Positions 11,434-19,618 of a stretch of DNA of 64,000 nucleotides are shown here, one piece after another. The stretch is from contig OY723258.1 in the NCBI GenBank assembly GCA_963210315.1, positions 1,612,001 through 1,676,000 of the forward strand, given 5' to 3'. Source of the DNA: Rhynchopus euleeides. Lineage: Eukaryota > Euglenozoa > Diplonemea > Diplonemida > Diplonemidae. The notes below the pieces were generated by a model, which did no database searches, was not told where the DNA came from, and saw nothing but the letters and a program-made list of their open reading frames with translations. Each line of letters starts with the position of its first letter. Position 1 is the first letter of the stretch. Both the position numbers and the translations under genes were made by a program.

Positions 11434-11995
11434 GGCGGCTTGTGGGAGGGGGTCGGGTGTGGCAGTATTCTCATGATGTGCACAGGTCCCCCGTTTTGGG
11501 GTGTGCCGCTGTCGGCCAAACCTGGGGGGGTCGGGTTGCGTGAGTGCGGCTCGGGCGATGCCAGGTGTATTACCCGTGTGTTCCCTGCCCACCAGCAAAG
11601 CCGGGCCGTGCTGAACCGTGTGCAGCAGTTTCTCTCTCAAAGGGTGTTTGCCCAGCCCAACCCCCAGGCAACACTTGCCCCAGCCAGTGCCTATCTATTC
11701 AAGTGTTGCATGAGGTCTGCCCGACTGCTGACACCATGGTTTCCTGTTGGCAAGCCTAACCCACCCTCTCGGCTGTCAAGAAAGGGCGACCGAGCAGTGT
11801 GTGAAGGGGCAGGCCATCGTGGGCCACCCCCCCCCCCCCCTTGAGGGGTGTCTGGGAGAAGCCGGTTCTGAGCATGCCGCATGGGTGCGAACACTCCTGA
11901 AAGTTTTGAGAGCATGCCACCCTCACGACATTGCCACCACACCACCACCCCCACACCTCACACCACCCGCTGCAGGGCAGCCGCACCGTGTTGAT
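11434..11995. other. Intergenic region between DTD2 and the next gene
   Basis: About 560 bp including a 13-base poly-C at 11827-11839 and a long C/A-rich tract (11930-11970). The tract ends in GCTGCAG (11969-11975), a good candidate polypyrimidine tract and SL acceptor for the next gene. Confidence 0.5.
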
Positions 11996-13226
11996 ATGGG
12001 GTGGTACAGTGGCTCTGCCGAGGGCGCTGCATACTCGTCGCCCATCCTGCAGGTGGGCGACATCCCGGAGGAGATCCAGGGTGTGCTGAGCCCGCTGCAG
12101 ACAGCGCCGCCGCCGTCATCGCGGCGCACCTTCGGGTGCCGGGCATGGGTGGGCCTGGCTGACAGGCTGCGCATCCCGCTGCGGGGCGAGTGCATCCTGG
12201 ATGAGATCGACGTCAAGACGATCGTGGTGGAGGTGCTCTCCCGTCGCTCCGTGCGGACACGGCGTGCTGTGGACCACTGGCGGCAGTGGACGCAGCGCAG
12301 GGTGCGGGACAGGCTGCAGTCGAACCTCTCTGAGGACATCCCCGAGCACCTCCCCACCTACACCGAGTCTGTCGACTACTGCTCCGACGTGCCGGAGGAT
12401 CTGCAGCACTTCTCCTTCTGCTCCAGGAAAGACGAAAGCCTGAAGCCGCGCCACACATCCGGGTCGTATGTGTGCTCCCCCCTGACCCCCATGGAGGTGG
12501 GCCTGCCGCACCTGCCGAAGTTTGCCAGCCTTGGGCAGCCTGCGTGCCCCGTGGTGGAGCAGCGCCCAGAGGCTGGGGCGGCAGGCAGGTCGCCTCCGGT
12601 GTCGCCGGCAGCGAAGGAGTTCGTGGAGGGTGGGCTGGCGCGGCCTGGTGGTGGCGGGGGTGGGGTTGGCGGTGGCGGCAGCGGCGGGCAGGCGCTGCCG
12701 GCAGCAGAGAGGGTGGAGCGTGCGGTGCCTGCGGTGGCGCGGCAGCAGCGTGCGGCGGAGGGCGGAGGTGGGGTGGCGCTGGCGGAGGCGGAGCTCCCGC
12801 CGCTCAGCGGGTCGCCGTCGCCCGCCAAGTCGCCGGCTCCCAAGTCAGGCCACCGCAGGAAGTCGAGCCGCGAGTTCTCCCCGACAGCTGACAGCCGGTC
12901 CCCCTCTAAAAGGCGCGATGCGAAAAACGGAGCCAAGTATGCCCCCTCGCTGACTGATTTTTTTTCTCCCACTTGCTTCTGCTTGTGCACACGAAGCAGA
13001 GGGCCAGGTCTTTTGAGTCTGATGCGCCACGGTTTTCCGCTCGTGCGCAATAGACAGGCCGCACCGAGCGAATTAGACGCTGCCACCACTACAACCACAA
13101 CACAACAGGGGCTGTCGGAAGCAGGGTGCCGCGTCTTCCAGGTTTCAGGCGCCCGTGTCACAGACACGGTACGAGCGGCGGCATTTCTCCACCACCGACA
13201 ACGTCCGGAAGCTCTTCGTCGAGTAG
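11996..13226 (+). CDS. Unknown two-exon protein, conserved-looking N-terminal domain
   Basis: Exon 1 is 11996-12936 and exon 2 is 13142-13226. The intron (12937-13141) runs GTATGC to CCAG and joins AA|G in frame, giving 341 aa ending NVRKLFVE. The ATG at 11996 is preferred over in-frame ATGs upstream because it follows an acceptor-like GCTGCAG, while the upstream frame is low-complexity. Residues 1-150 are well-mixed globular sequence with a Trp/Arg-rich helix (VDHWRQWTQRRVRDRL) and an acidic stretch. The second half is Gly/Ala/Pro-rich and then Ser-Pro/Lys-rich, so probably disordered. I recognise no family. Confidence 0.7.
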
Positions 13227-13678
13227 CGAGAAGGGCTCCGCCCTGCCGCTCCTGCTGGCCCCTGCCCCTCCTTCCCACAACACACCACACCCTCCTCCCG
13301 TTGAAGGGAATGGCTTTTTAGATGGGGGAAAGGGTGGTGGTGAAAACTGCCCACCCTCCCCATCTCCTCCCTCCCCCAAAGCGGCGATCCAACTATTCTC
13401 CAACAGCATAAGTTTGCTTTTTTATTGGCACCCTTTCTTCTTCGGCGTGTTGGCCTGTTGGCCTACCCCTCACATTTACCCCCCCACCCCACCCCCAACC
13501 CCTCCAGCTTCAATAGGTTATGCTCTAACGGGCTCTATTGATTGCTGTTTTCCTTCCCCTCCCCGCCGCGATCCTGCCGTAAGCCCCTTATGTAAGACAG
13601 CTCTCCGATACCCCCCCCCCCTCTCTCTCCCTCCTGCCTACGTCGTACATCACATTTGCTGGCTTTGCTTTTTTTTTA
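13227..13678. other. Intergenic DNA
   Basis: Pyrimidine-rich, with C-rich stretches near 13480-13500 and 13610-13640. No gene is seen. Confidence 0.4.
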
Positions 13679-13888
13679 CTAGTTACGAGCGACGAAGCGT
13701 AGCGAAGTCGCGAAGTAACGAAGGAAATCGTACGACTGAAGCTTTGGATTAGCACCTCATGCCACTTCACAGGGCCTCTACACAGCCTTGAGACAGCAAG
13801 TGTGCGCTCAACAAAAAGTAGTCCGGAACTGTTCTCCCACAGTTGCTGGACAGGGTGTCTATAATAAAGCGAAAGGAGTACGATTTTC
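13679..13888 (+). repeat. Dispersed GTACGATTT-ended repeat, copy 3
   Basis: Begins GTTACGAGCGACGAAGCG and contains GAAATCGTACGACTGAAGC near the left. It ends GAAAGGAGTACGATTTTC, giving inverted GAAATCGTAC termini. Closely similar to 47855-48038. Confidence 0.65.
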
Positions 13889-14935
13889 ACACACACATGC
13901 ATGCATGCATGCATGCCGTATCGCCTGCAGGGGTGTGGGACACAGATGGATGAGCTAAGCCCTGACAGAGGGGGGCACTCCCAAAAGAGACGTGCCCCAT
14001 TCCTCTGGCAGCAGTGCATCGCACCCCGCTGTTGTCCATCGGGTTGGGAAAAAAATGTACACAACATACCTGGCTTCGGGGGGGCAGTTCGGTGTCCCTT
14101 GCAAGCTCGTTGCTGCTGTGGTTTTCAAGAGTGGGTCATCACCCGTCACTGGCTTTGTGAGCTCCCCGTGTTCTGAAAACTGTTCGGTGCGTGTGTCTGA
14201 TCTCATGGGAGACTGGCTGGCATGAGCTTTGTGTGGTGAGGCTTAGGTTCAGTGGGTCACAAGAGTACGGCATGCACTGTACTCCTGTGAGTCATGCAGG
14301 AGACTCGGTGCGAGTGCTCTTGCAAGCCACTGAACATCCTCGGCACACACATAAAGATCATTTGTTCAGTGGAAGTTGCGCATACCTATGTATGTGCATA
14401 GGTGGCGCCGAGCGAGCTCTGATGACACCTTCCACTGTCTCGAGGGGGTGCTCAAGGAACAAACCGCCTACCCGTGTGATCAAACGTTCCCAACTGCGTG
14501 TCTACCGCTGCAATCCTGTTTTTTTGCCCGCACACGTTTTTTCTTCTTTGCTCTGCAGGTGGTCGGGCCGTTTCACCCTAACCATCAAACCTTCAGGACA
14601 AGACTGCAGGGGGTCGGGCGGCCTCCCGCATGCTGTGCATTCTCACAGCATTTGCTGGGTCCGCACACACCCCCCTGCCCTGGCAAGAAGGGGTCCTCCT
14701 GTAAAGTCCAGAAAATAAAAACCGAAATTTAGTCAGCCCCCCGCATTGTACATCTCGCAACCGCCACCCCCACCCCCCCACAACATCGATATTGCTGGCC
14801 TGATGGTGCCTGTCTGACTCCCCCCGCACACCCCTCGTCAAATCCCTGTGAAGGAACTTGATTCCAGAGTGCGTCACAAAATGCTCTATCATTTCAGCCG
14901 AAAGAAACCACATCTATTCATCGCTAACACAAGAC
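13889..14935. other. Intergenic DNA
   Basis: A (GCAT)n microsatellite lies at 13894-13916. The rest shows no recognisable gene or repeat. Confidence 0.4.
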
Positions 14936-15304
14936 CACGGCGCTGAAGTAAATTACATTACAAGTGGTTTTACATGTAAAGTTACAAGTGAAAAATGGTT
15001 ACAAGTGCCACTTGTAAAATTACAAGTACCACTTGTAAAATTACAAGTACCACTTGTAAAATTACAAGTGCCACTTGTAACTTTTACAAGTGGTACTTGT
15101 AATTTTACATGTAAATGACATGTGCCACTTGTCATCTCCGCGGTTTCCTTCATACTCTACACTGTGATGGGGGGTTTTTTGGCAAGCGGAGTGGCAAGGA
15201 GGGGGGAGAAATGACCAGCAAACGGTGGGAGTGCAATGCAACAGCTGTCGAGATCGGATCGAGTGGACTGATTGTATTTTGTGCCGACGACGAGTCTCAT
15301 TTTT

Positions 15305-15787
15305 TCAGACTGCAGGGTGTTCGTCCGACATGTGCCTATCCCTCAGTTCTTGTGAAGCAAACTCCTGCAGACACACAGGGCAGGTCGTGATGTCCAGCTC
15401 ATCCTGGTGGACGTAGAGGGCGTGTTGGCTAAGTCCACTTCTGACCACCGTTTTCTCACACAAGGGGCAAGACACTCGACATTCACACTGCGCCCTCGGC
15501 CGGTGCTGTCCGTCGTAGTGGGCGTAGAGCCCGTAAACCCGCGCGAAGCTCTTGTCAGGGCAAACAACGCAGCTATACTCTTCTGTGGCGGATGTCTCGT
15601 CGCCATCATCATCATCATCATCACCAGCCTCGCCGCTATTGCCGTCACTCGCAAGGTTGCCGCCATCACCAGCCTCCTCCCGTCGGTGGTTCCTGTCCGT
15701 GACCATCTCTGCGGCGCACATGTGACCCGAGGCCAAGTTTGTCCAAGCGGACCACCAATTGACGAGCAGCCTTGAGCCACGTATCAT
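15305..15787 (-). CDS. C2H2 zinc-finger segment of transposon copy 1
   Basis: The minus-strand frame encodes a short Asp-rich run (seven D residues) followed by about three C2H2-like fingers. These are CVVC...HYDGQH, CPLC...HALYVH and CPVC...HMSDEH, ending in a stop. The frame differs from that of the adjoining transposase-like gene, so it is either a separate or spliced exon or the result of a frameshift. Copy 2 lacks this region and has unrelated sequence there. It is probably the DNA-binding part of the transposon protein, but how it is expressed is unclear. Confidence 0.55.
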   Translation of the reverse strand: MIRGSRLLVNWWSAWTNLASGHMCAAEMVTDRNHRREEAGDGGNLASDGNSGEAGDDDDDDGDETSATEEYSCVVCPDKSFARVYGLYAHYDGQHRPRAQCECRVSCPLCEKTVVRSGLSQHALYVHQDELDITTCPVCLQEFASQELRDRHMSDEHPAV

Positions 15788-16749
15788 TGTGAGTGATCAC
15801 ACACCTGCACAGGCGCATGGAATCGTAAGATAAAATTTGGGGCCGCTCGCCGATGGTAGGAGTCAGTGGAGGCACTTTGCGCACGGTATTTTCATCCGTC
15901 AAGTGTTTCTGTTTCAGTTCATAGATCTGCAGATCACGCTCCATCGTCTGCGGGGATCCCCCACGTGTCCACCTCTTGCGCTCACCGTTGCCCTGTTCGA
16001 AGAGCTCGTCGGAGACGGTGACCCTGTGCGCATCCTGCTCATCAAACCAGTGTTCGAGAGAATGAGCATATGCCGAGCGAGTGATCCCGGGATTTGCCCA
16101 CTCCAACAAGAAGATCAGCACATGATAGCTGATCACAGCGAATAGAAACTCTTTGCGGCAGGATGCTACAAGTGAATCCTGCGGCATCCATCTCTTGGAT
16201 ACTACAGCGGTGGCAGTCATGCAGGTACTCCAAACGCTCGTCGATTCCTGTAAGGCAGAAGGCAGAACGATGCCCTGTCCCACCTACACCTTTGAAGAGT
16301 GACCACAACTCTAAGTGGTCACCCCCAAGCCGGAACTGGGTGATGGAAAAGGAGCAAGGCCCCTTCGTGAAGATCCCCTTCTGAACTGCCACAATCTGCC
16401 CCAAGGCATGGAGCATCCACCATTCGTAGAACAGGGGCTTGTGGCGGTCACACACTGTCAGAAAGCGGGACGCGGTGATCCCGTCCGTCAATGCGATTGC
16501 CAGTCGCTGCCTGCTCTTTCCTTGAAGGCTACCGGGTGTGTAGCCATCACCCGTGACCATGACTGTTGGTGGGGGGCGACCCGAGCGGATGGGGAAAGCC
16601 CTCAGCAGAAACTCGAGGCACCCCCGCATGTTCCCTAGCAGAGAGGGCGTCATCAGCCGGAGGGGAGCTTCATGCTTTACGAGGTGGGGGTATGAACCCG
16701 ACCGTCGTTGCGGCCTGCTTTGTCGGAGGCGGTGTGATCGGCACGTCAA
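15666..16749 (-). pseudogene. Transposase-like gene B, frame-broken copy 1
   Basis: This is the counterpart of the intact 458-aa protein at 42050-43426. The 5' part (16749 down to about 16164) and 3' part (16163 to 15666) are in different frames, because 281 bp present in copy 2 (42560-42840) are missing here and 281 is not a multiple of three. Sequence on either side is almost identical to copy 2, differing for example by Ile versus Val in the AVQKG segment. The protein must be non-functional unless splicing restores it. Confidence 0.75.
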
Positions 16750-17515
16750 TCCGTGTCAGCCCACTCAGCACCGTGACCTGCAGATTTCTGCTTGAATCCA
16801 CAAAATGCGGAGGCGGCACAACGAGCGAGCCGCTGTATTCACCTGGCTCACACTGGTCCGAAGGACGGTCCCTGTAGAAGGTGTAGGCGACCTGCACCCC
16901 TTCCAGCGTCGCCGTCACCAGCTTGGTGAAGCCATTCTCGACGATGACGCTATAGTAGCGCCCGGTCTCCTGGTCGTGCACGCCCACAACGACGTGCTGC
17001 ATCGCCGCCACCGCCGCCACTGCCTTATTCTTCGGACGCGTCTCGGATGTGGAGGCTTGTGCCGATGCCTTGTACATCTTGACCATATCCATGCTGTCCA
17101 GGTCCTTCACCACCAGCTTGAGGCGCGCGAAACCCTCCGACTTCTTCTGCGTTGGCGTGGGGAAGGGCTTCAGCGCGATGCCGTGGATGGCCATATTACG
17201 GTTTCCTTCGATCCGAACCGTGTACAGGTCGCCGGAAACATCCTTCAGTGACTTGTAGGAAGCCAGTGCATCGTATTTGCGTTTCAGCACCTTTGTTATC
17301 ACTCCACTCTTGGGGGGGATGGTGGTCACCAGCACCTTCTGCAGCATCTCCTTCAACACCGAGTGTTTAAACACCTCCCCCGTCTTCCTGGTGGTGTACA
17401 CGGCCACAAGCTGCTGCAGCTGGCTTTCATGCCGCTCATCCTCCTTCCCCAGATCCCCGCTCTTCGTCCGCTTGCTGTTGCGCGTCGGTGTTGTGGTGGC
17501 CGTTCTCTTGCTCAT
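16670..17515 (-). CDS. Transposon protein A, copy 1
   Basis: This 281-aa protein has a basic N terminus rich in Thr, Lys and Arg (MSKRTATTTP..., KRTKSG), suggesting a nuclear localisation signal. A mixed alpha/beta domain follows, ending in a Pro-rich segment (ITPPPTKQ, IPPPRKA). It is identical in length and sequence to the copy at 43347-44192. Its 3' end overlaps the start of gene B by about 80 bp in the +1 frame, so A and B may be two parts of one protein made by frameshifting or splicing. No catalytic triad is obvious in A alone. I do not recognise the family. Confidence 0.7.
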   Translation of the reverse strand: MSKRTATTTPTRNSKRTKSGDLGKEDERHESQLQQLVAVYTTRKTGEVFKHSVLKEMLQKVLVTTIPPKSGVITKVLKRKYDALASYKSLKDVSGDLYTVRIEGNRNMAIHGIALKPFPTPTQKKSEGFARLKLVVKDLDSMDMVKMYKASAQASTSETRPKNKAVAAVAAMQHVVVGVHDQETGRYYSVIVENGFTKLVTATLEGVQVAYTFYRDRPSDQCEPGEYSGSLVVPPPHFVDSSRNLQVTVLSGLTRIDVPITPPPTKQAATTVGFIPPPRKA

Positions 17516-17810
17516 GTTGGAGGTGCAAAGGTCCTTTTGTAAGTGAGGGTGTGTGTGTGCAGCAGGGCATGTGCTGGTCTGGGGTCGCGGGGGATAAACA
17601 AATGGAACAACACGGCTCGCCAGTGTTCAGGAAAGCTCGTAAATGACAAGTGGCACATGTCATTTACATGTAATTTTACATGTACCACTTGTAAAATTTA
17701 CAAGTGGCACATGTAATTTTACAAGTGCCACTTGTAAATTTACATGTAAAAATTTTTACATGTAAACCACTTGTAAAACCACTTGTAACAGTGGTTACTT
17801 CAGCGCCGTG

Positions 17811-18460
17811 ACAGCAGTGCGTTTGGCACCCACCCCCCCCCCCCCCCCGGCTTTTGCAGAAAAGGAACAACCGCCGGCGCGCCACTTCCGAAAGTAATTT
17901 TTTTGAGAGTTGTGTCAACAACGTGAAAAAAAATCAACAACCCCCTTTGCTGCTGCGGGGAGGGGCTCCTTTCAGACCCTCCCGTGCCGAACCTTGTCAC
18001 CTGTTTGGCGGGGCTTGGCGGCAGTTGGGGTGGCTCGCTTACTGGGCACTTTAGAGCGAAGCCCCCCATCACCGCCACCACCACCCACTTGATAAAAGTT
18101 GAGCACGGGCGGGCATCACAGATGCCCGCCGACTGGATCGTGGCAATGCGTACCCCTAACCTTTTGGAGGAGGGCGTCTTGACGGCATGTCGATCTGCCA
18201 ACATTCGGTGATTTCGTCAGAGCAACATCCGTCCGAGTTGAGTTTGTCTGTAGGAGATCTTGGCCATTCTCGAGCGCCAGCCTCTCTGGCTGCCGATGGG
18301 CACATCACCTCAAAAAAAAAACCTATCCCCGCCCTTCTTCAGTCGCGCACGCCCTTCCTTCTTTTTCCCTCTCTGCATTCCATCACACATCCTCCGCATC
18401 ATCCCCGACTCGGGATTTCACTCGAGTGGGGGGAGGGGCTGCGTTTCTACGCATCCCCTT
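17811..18460. other. Intergenic DNA
   Basis: Contains poly-C near 17828-17848 and a half-end of the GGCCTTCGCT MITE type near 18050-18066. No gene is recognised. Confidence 0.4.
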
Positions 18461-18785
18461 TAGCCATGATTTCGCAAATATATTGAATACTTTTCGGGTA
18501 TTGATTTGCAAAGTATTGATCAATATTATTGAAAAAGTATTTTTCAATACTTTCAATATATTGGGGGCCCTCGCTACCAGTCACTGCTCGTCACAGCTCG
18601 TCAGTCAGTGAGGGGAAGTGGGCTGGAGCTCACTTTTTCTCACTCAGTCACACTTGGTAGCGAAGGCCCCCATTGAATAGTATTGACAGAACCGCTATTT
18701 TATTGAAAGTATTGAAAGTATTGATACAATACTTTCAATATTTACAACAATTGAATATATTGGGTGATATTGGGGGTATGGAAAT
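18461..18785. repeat. AT-rich CAATATATTG palindrome array interrupted by a MITE
   Basis: Two blocks (18470-18562 and 18672-18775) consist of overlapping short palindromes and repeats such as CAATATATTG, TATTGAATAC and AGTATTGA. A MITE at 18563-18671 sits between them. The same motif array occurs at 32520-32690. Confidence 0.65.
18563..18671. repeat. Short MITE, GGCCTTCGCT termini, copy 5
   Basis: The left end GGGGGCCCTCGCTACCAG and right end CTTGGTAGCGAAGGCCCCC are 18-19 bp inverted termini. Internal sequence (GTCAGTCAG...GGGAAG...CTCACTTTTTC) matches the copy at 33528-33612. Confidence 0.7.
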
Positions 18786-18959
18786 TTAGTCATTCTTAGT
18801 CACTTTTAGGCGATTTACGCGCGGTTTTTCGGCTGGGGAAAAGAGAGTAAGATTTTCGAAAAAAATCGATTTTTTCGCAAAAAATCGCATTGTGTCGTAG
18901 TCGCGCGTAGTCACCCGTAGTCGCCAGGTCGAGGTTCCCAGATTCCATACCCCCCCGGG

Positions 18960-19235
18960 GTACTGAATTACCGATTTTTCGACATGTCGAAAAAAAAAAT
19001 TTGGCCGAAAAAAATTTTTTTTTCGGCCGACTAAACCGAAAATCGGGCCCTCTGGGGTGCCACACCGATATTTTTCGGATATTTTTCGGATTTTTTTTCG
19101 ATTTTTTTTGGTTGGGGTGGCCACCAGTCCAGGCTGCTGCCCCACGGTGGCCGGATTTTCGACATGTCGAAAAAAAAATTTTTTTGGCCGAAAAAAAAAT
19201 TTTTTTTTCCGGCCGACTAAACCGAAAATCGGGCC
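18960..19235. repeat. 185-bp satellite, units 1-2 (left of the LINE)
   Basis: Each unit contains CGGCCGACTAAACCGAAAATC, GGGGTGCCACACCGATATTT, GGGGTGGCCACCAGTCCAGG and the perfect palindrome TTTTCGACATGTCGAAAA. Unit starts at about 19036 and 19222 give a spacing of 186 bp. The second unit is cut at 19235 by the LINE and resumes at 26683. Confidence 0.85.
19225..19235. repeat. LINE target-site duplication, left copy
   Basis: AAAATCGGGCC, repeated at 26683-26693 immediately after the element's poly(A). Confidence 0.85.
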
Positions 19236-19274
19236 ACCAACGATTTCTTAAGCTACAGTTTCTGTACTTCATTG
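19236..19274 (+). other. Spliced-leader exon fossilised at the LINE 5' end
   Basis: After a leading A it starts CCAACGATTTCTTAAGCT and ends ACAGTTTCTGTACTTCATTG. The T. brucei SL exon ends ACAGTTTCTGTACTATATTG, an 18/20 match. From what I recall of diplonemid SLs, the 5' part is also similar. It is not an SL RNA gene: no GTATG donor follows and there is no SL intron. Confidence 0.88.
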
Positions 19275-19290
19275 TTTCTGTACTTCATTG
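19275..19290 (+). other. Truncated relic SL directly behind the full SL
   Basis: TTTCTGTACTTCATTG is an exact copy of the last 16 bases of the preceding SL. It begins right after the internal CTACAG (AG at 19257-19258 in the full copy), the site where an SL in an older genomic copy could itself have served as 3' splice acceptor. Confidence 0.85.
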
Positions 19291-19618
19291 GTTGCGTAAC
19301 GCGGCTGGTGGGGTACGGGGCTGTCCCCACACCGCAGAGGCTCGGCTCCCCACCGACCACAAACGACACAAAAGCGAGACATCACCATCTCAGCCTGCCA
19401 TCCGCTTCCGCCCCACCCCCCCCCCCCCCCCTCCCCAATTTTCGTGTTTGTCTTACTCAACAACCCCCTCCCCAAGCTCGGTAACTGCCCGGTGAATATC
19501 TTCACAACGGGAAGGTACAAACCGAGCCAATAGATTTCCCCGTTCCCCACTTTTCAAAACCCAACAAACATCGAAAAAAAACCCTCCCTCACCCCCCCCA
19601 TCCCCCCCACCCCGGCGG

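Larger units (their letters stand above)
14936..17810 (-). mobile_element. DNA transposon with ACAAGTG palindrome-rich ends, copy 1
   Basis: The termini are inverted repeats starting CACGGCGCTGAAGTAA (14936) and ending TTACTTCAGCGCCGTG (17810). Each end carries about 180 bp of alternating ACAAGTG, CACTTGT and ACATGT motifs (14957-15140 and 17641-17790), a likely multi-site transposase binding region. Genes are on the minus strand: a 281-aa protein, then a second, now frame-broken, protein and a zinc-finger segment. Copy 2 is at 40940-44487 in the same orientation and nearly identical over the shared part. Relative to copy 2 it lacks 281 bp between 16163 and 16164. No clear target duplication was found. 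Superfamily not assigned. Confidence 0.85.

Noticed and set aside
11747-11995. N-terminal extension of the gene at 11996
   Set aside because: In frame but low-complexity and C-rich, with a poly-C tract and a good splice acceptor just before 11996.
14957-15140. CRISPR-like or tandem repeat array
   Set aside because: The repeated ACAAGTG/CACTTGT units alternate orientation and have no unique spacers. They form the end of a TIR transposon in a eukaryotic genome.
19236-19290. SL RNA gene, or a SLACS/CZAR-type insertion into an SL RNA gene
   Set aside because: No GTATG donor, SL intron or snRNA-like 3' part follows, and the flanking direct repeat lies in satellite DNA outside the SL. The SL therefore belongs to the inserted cDNA, not to the target.
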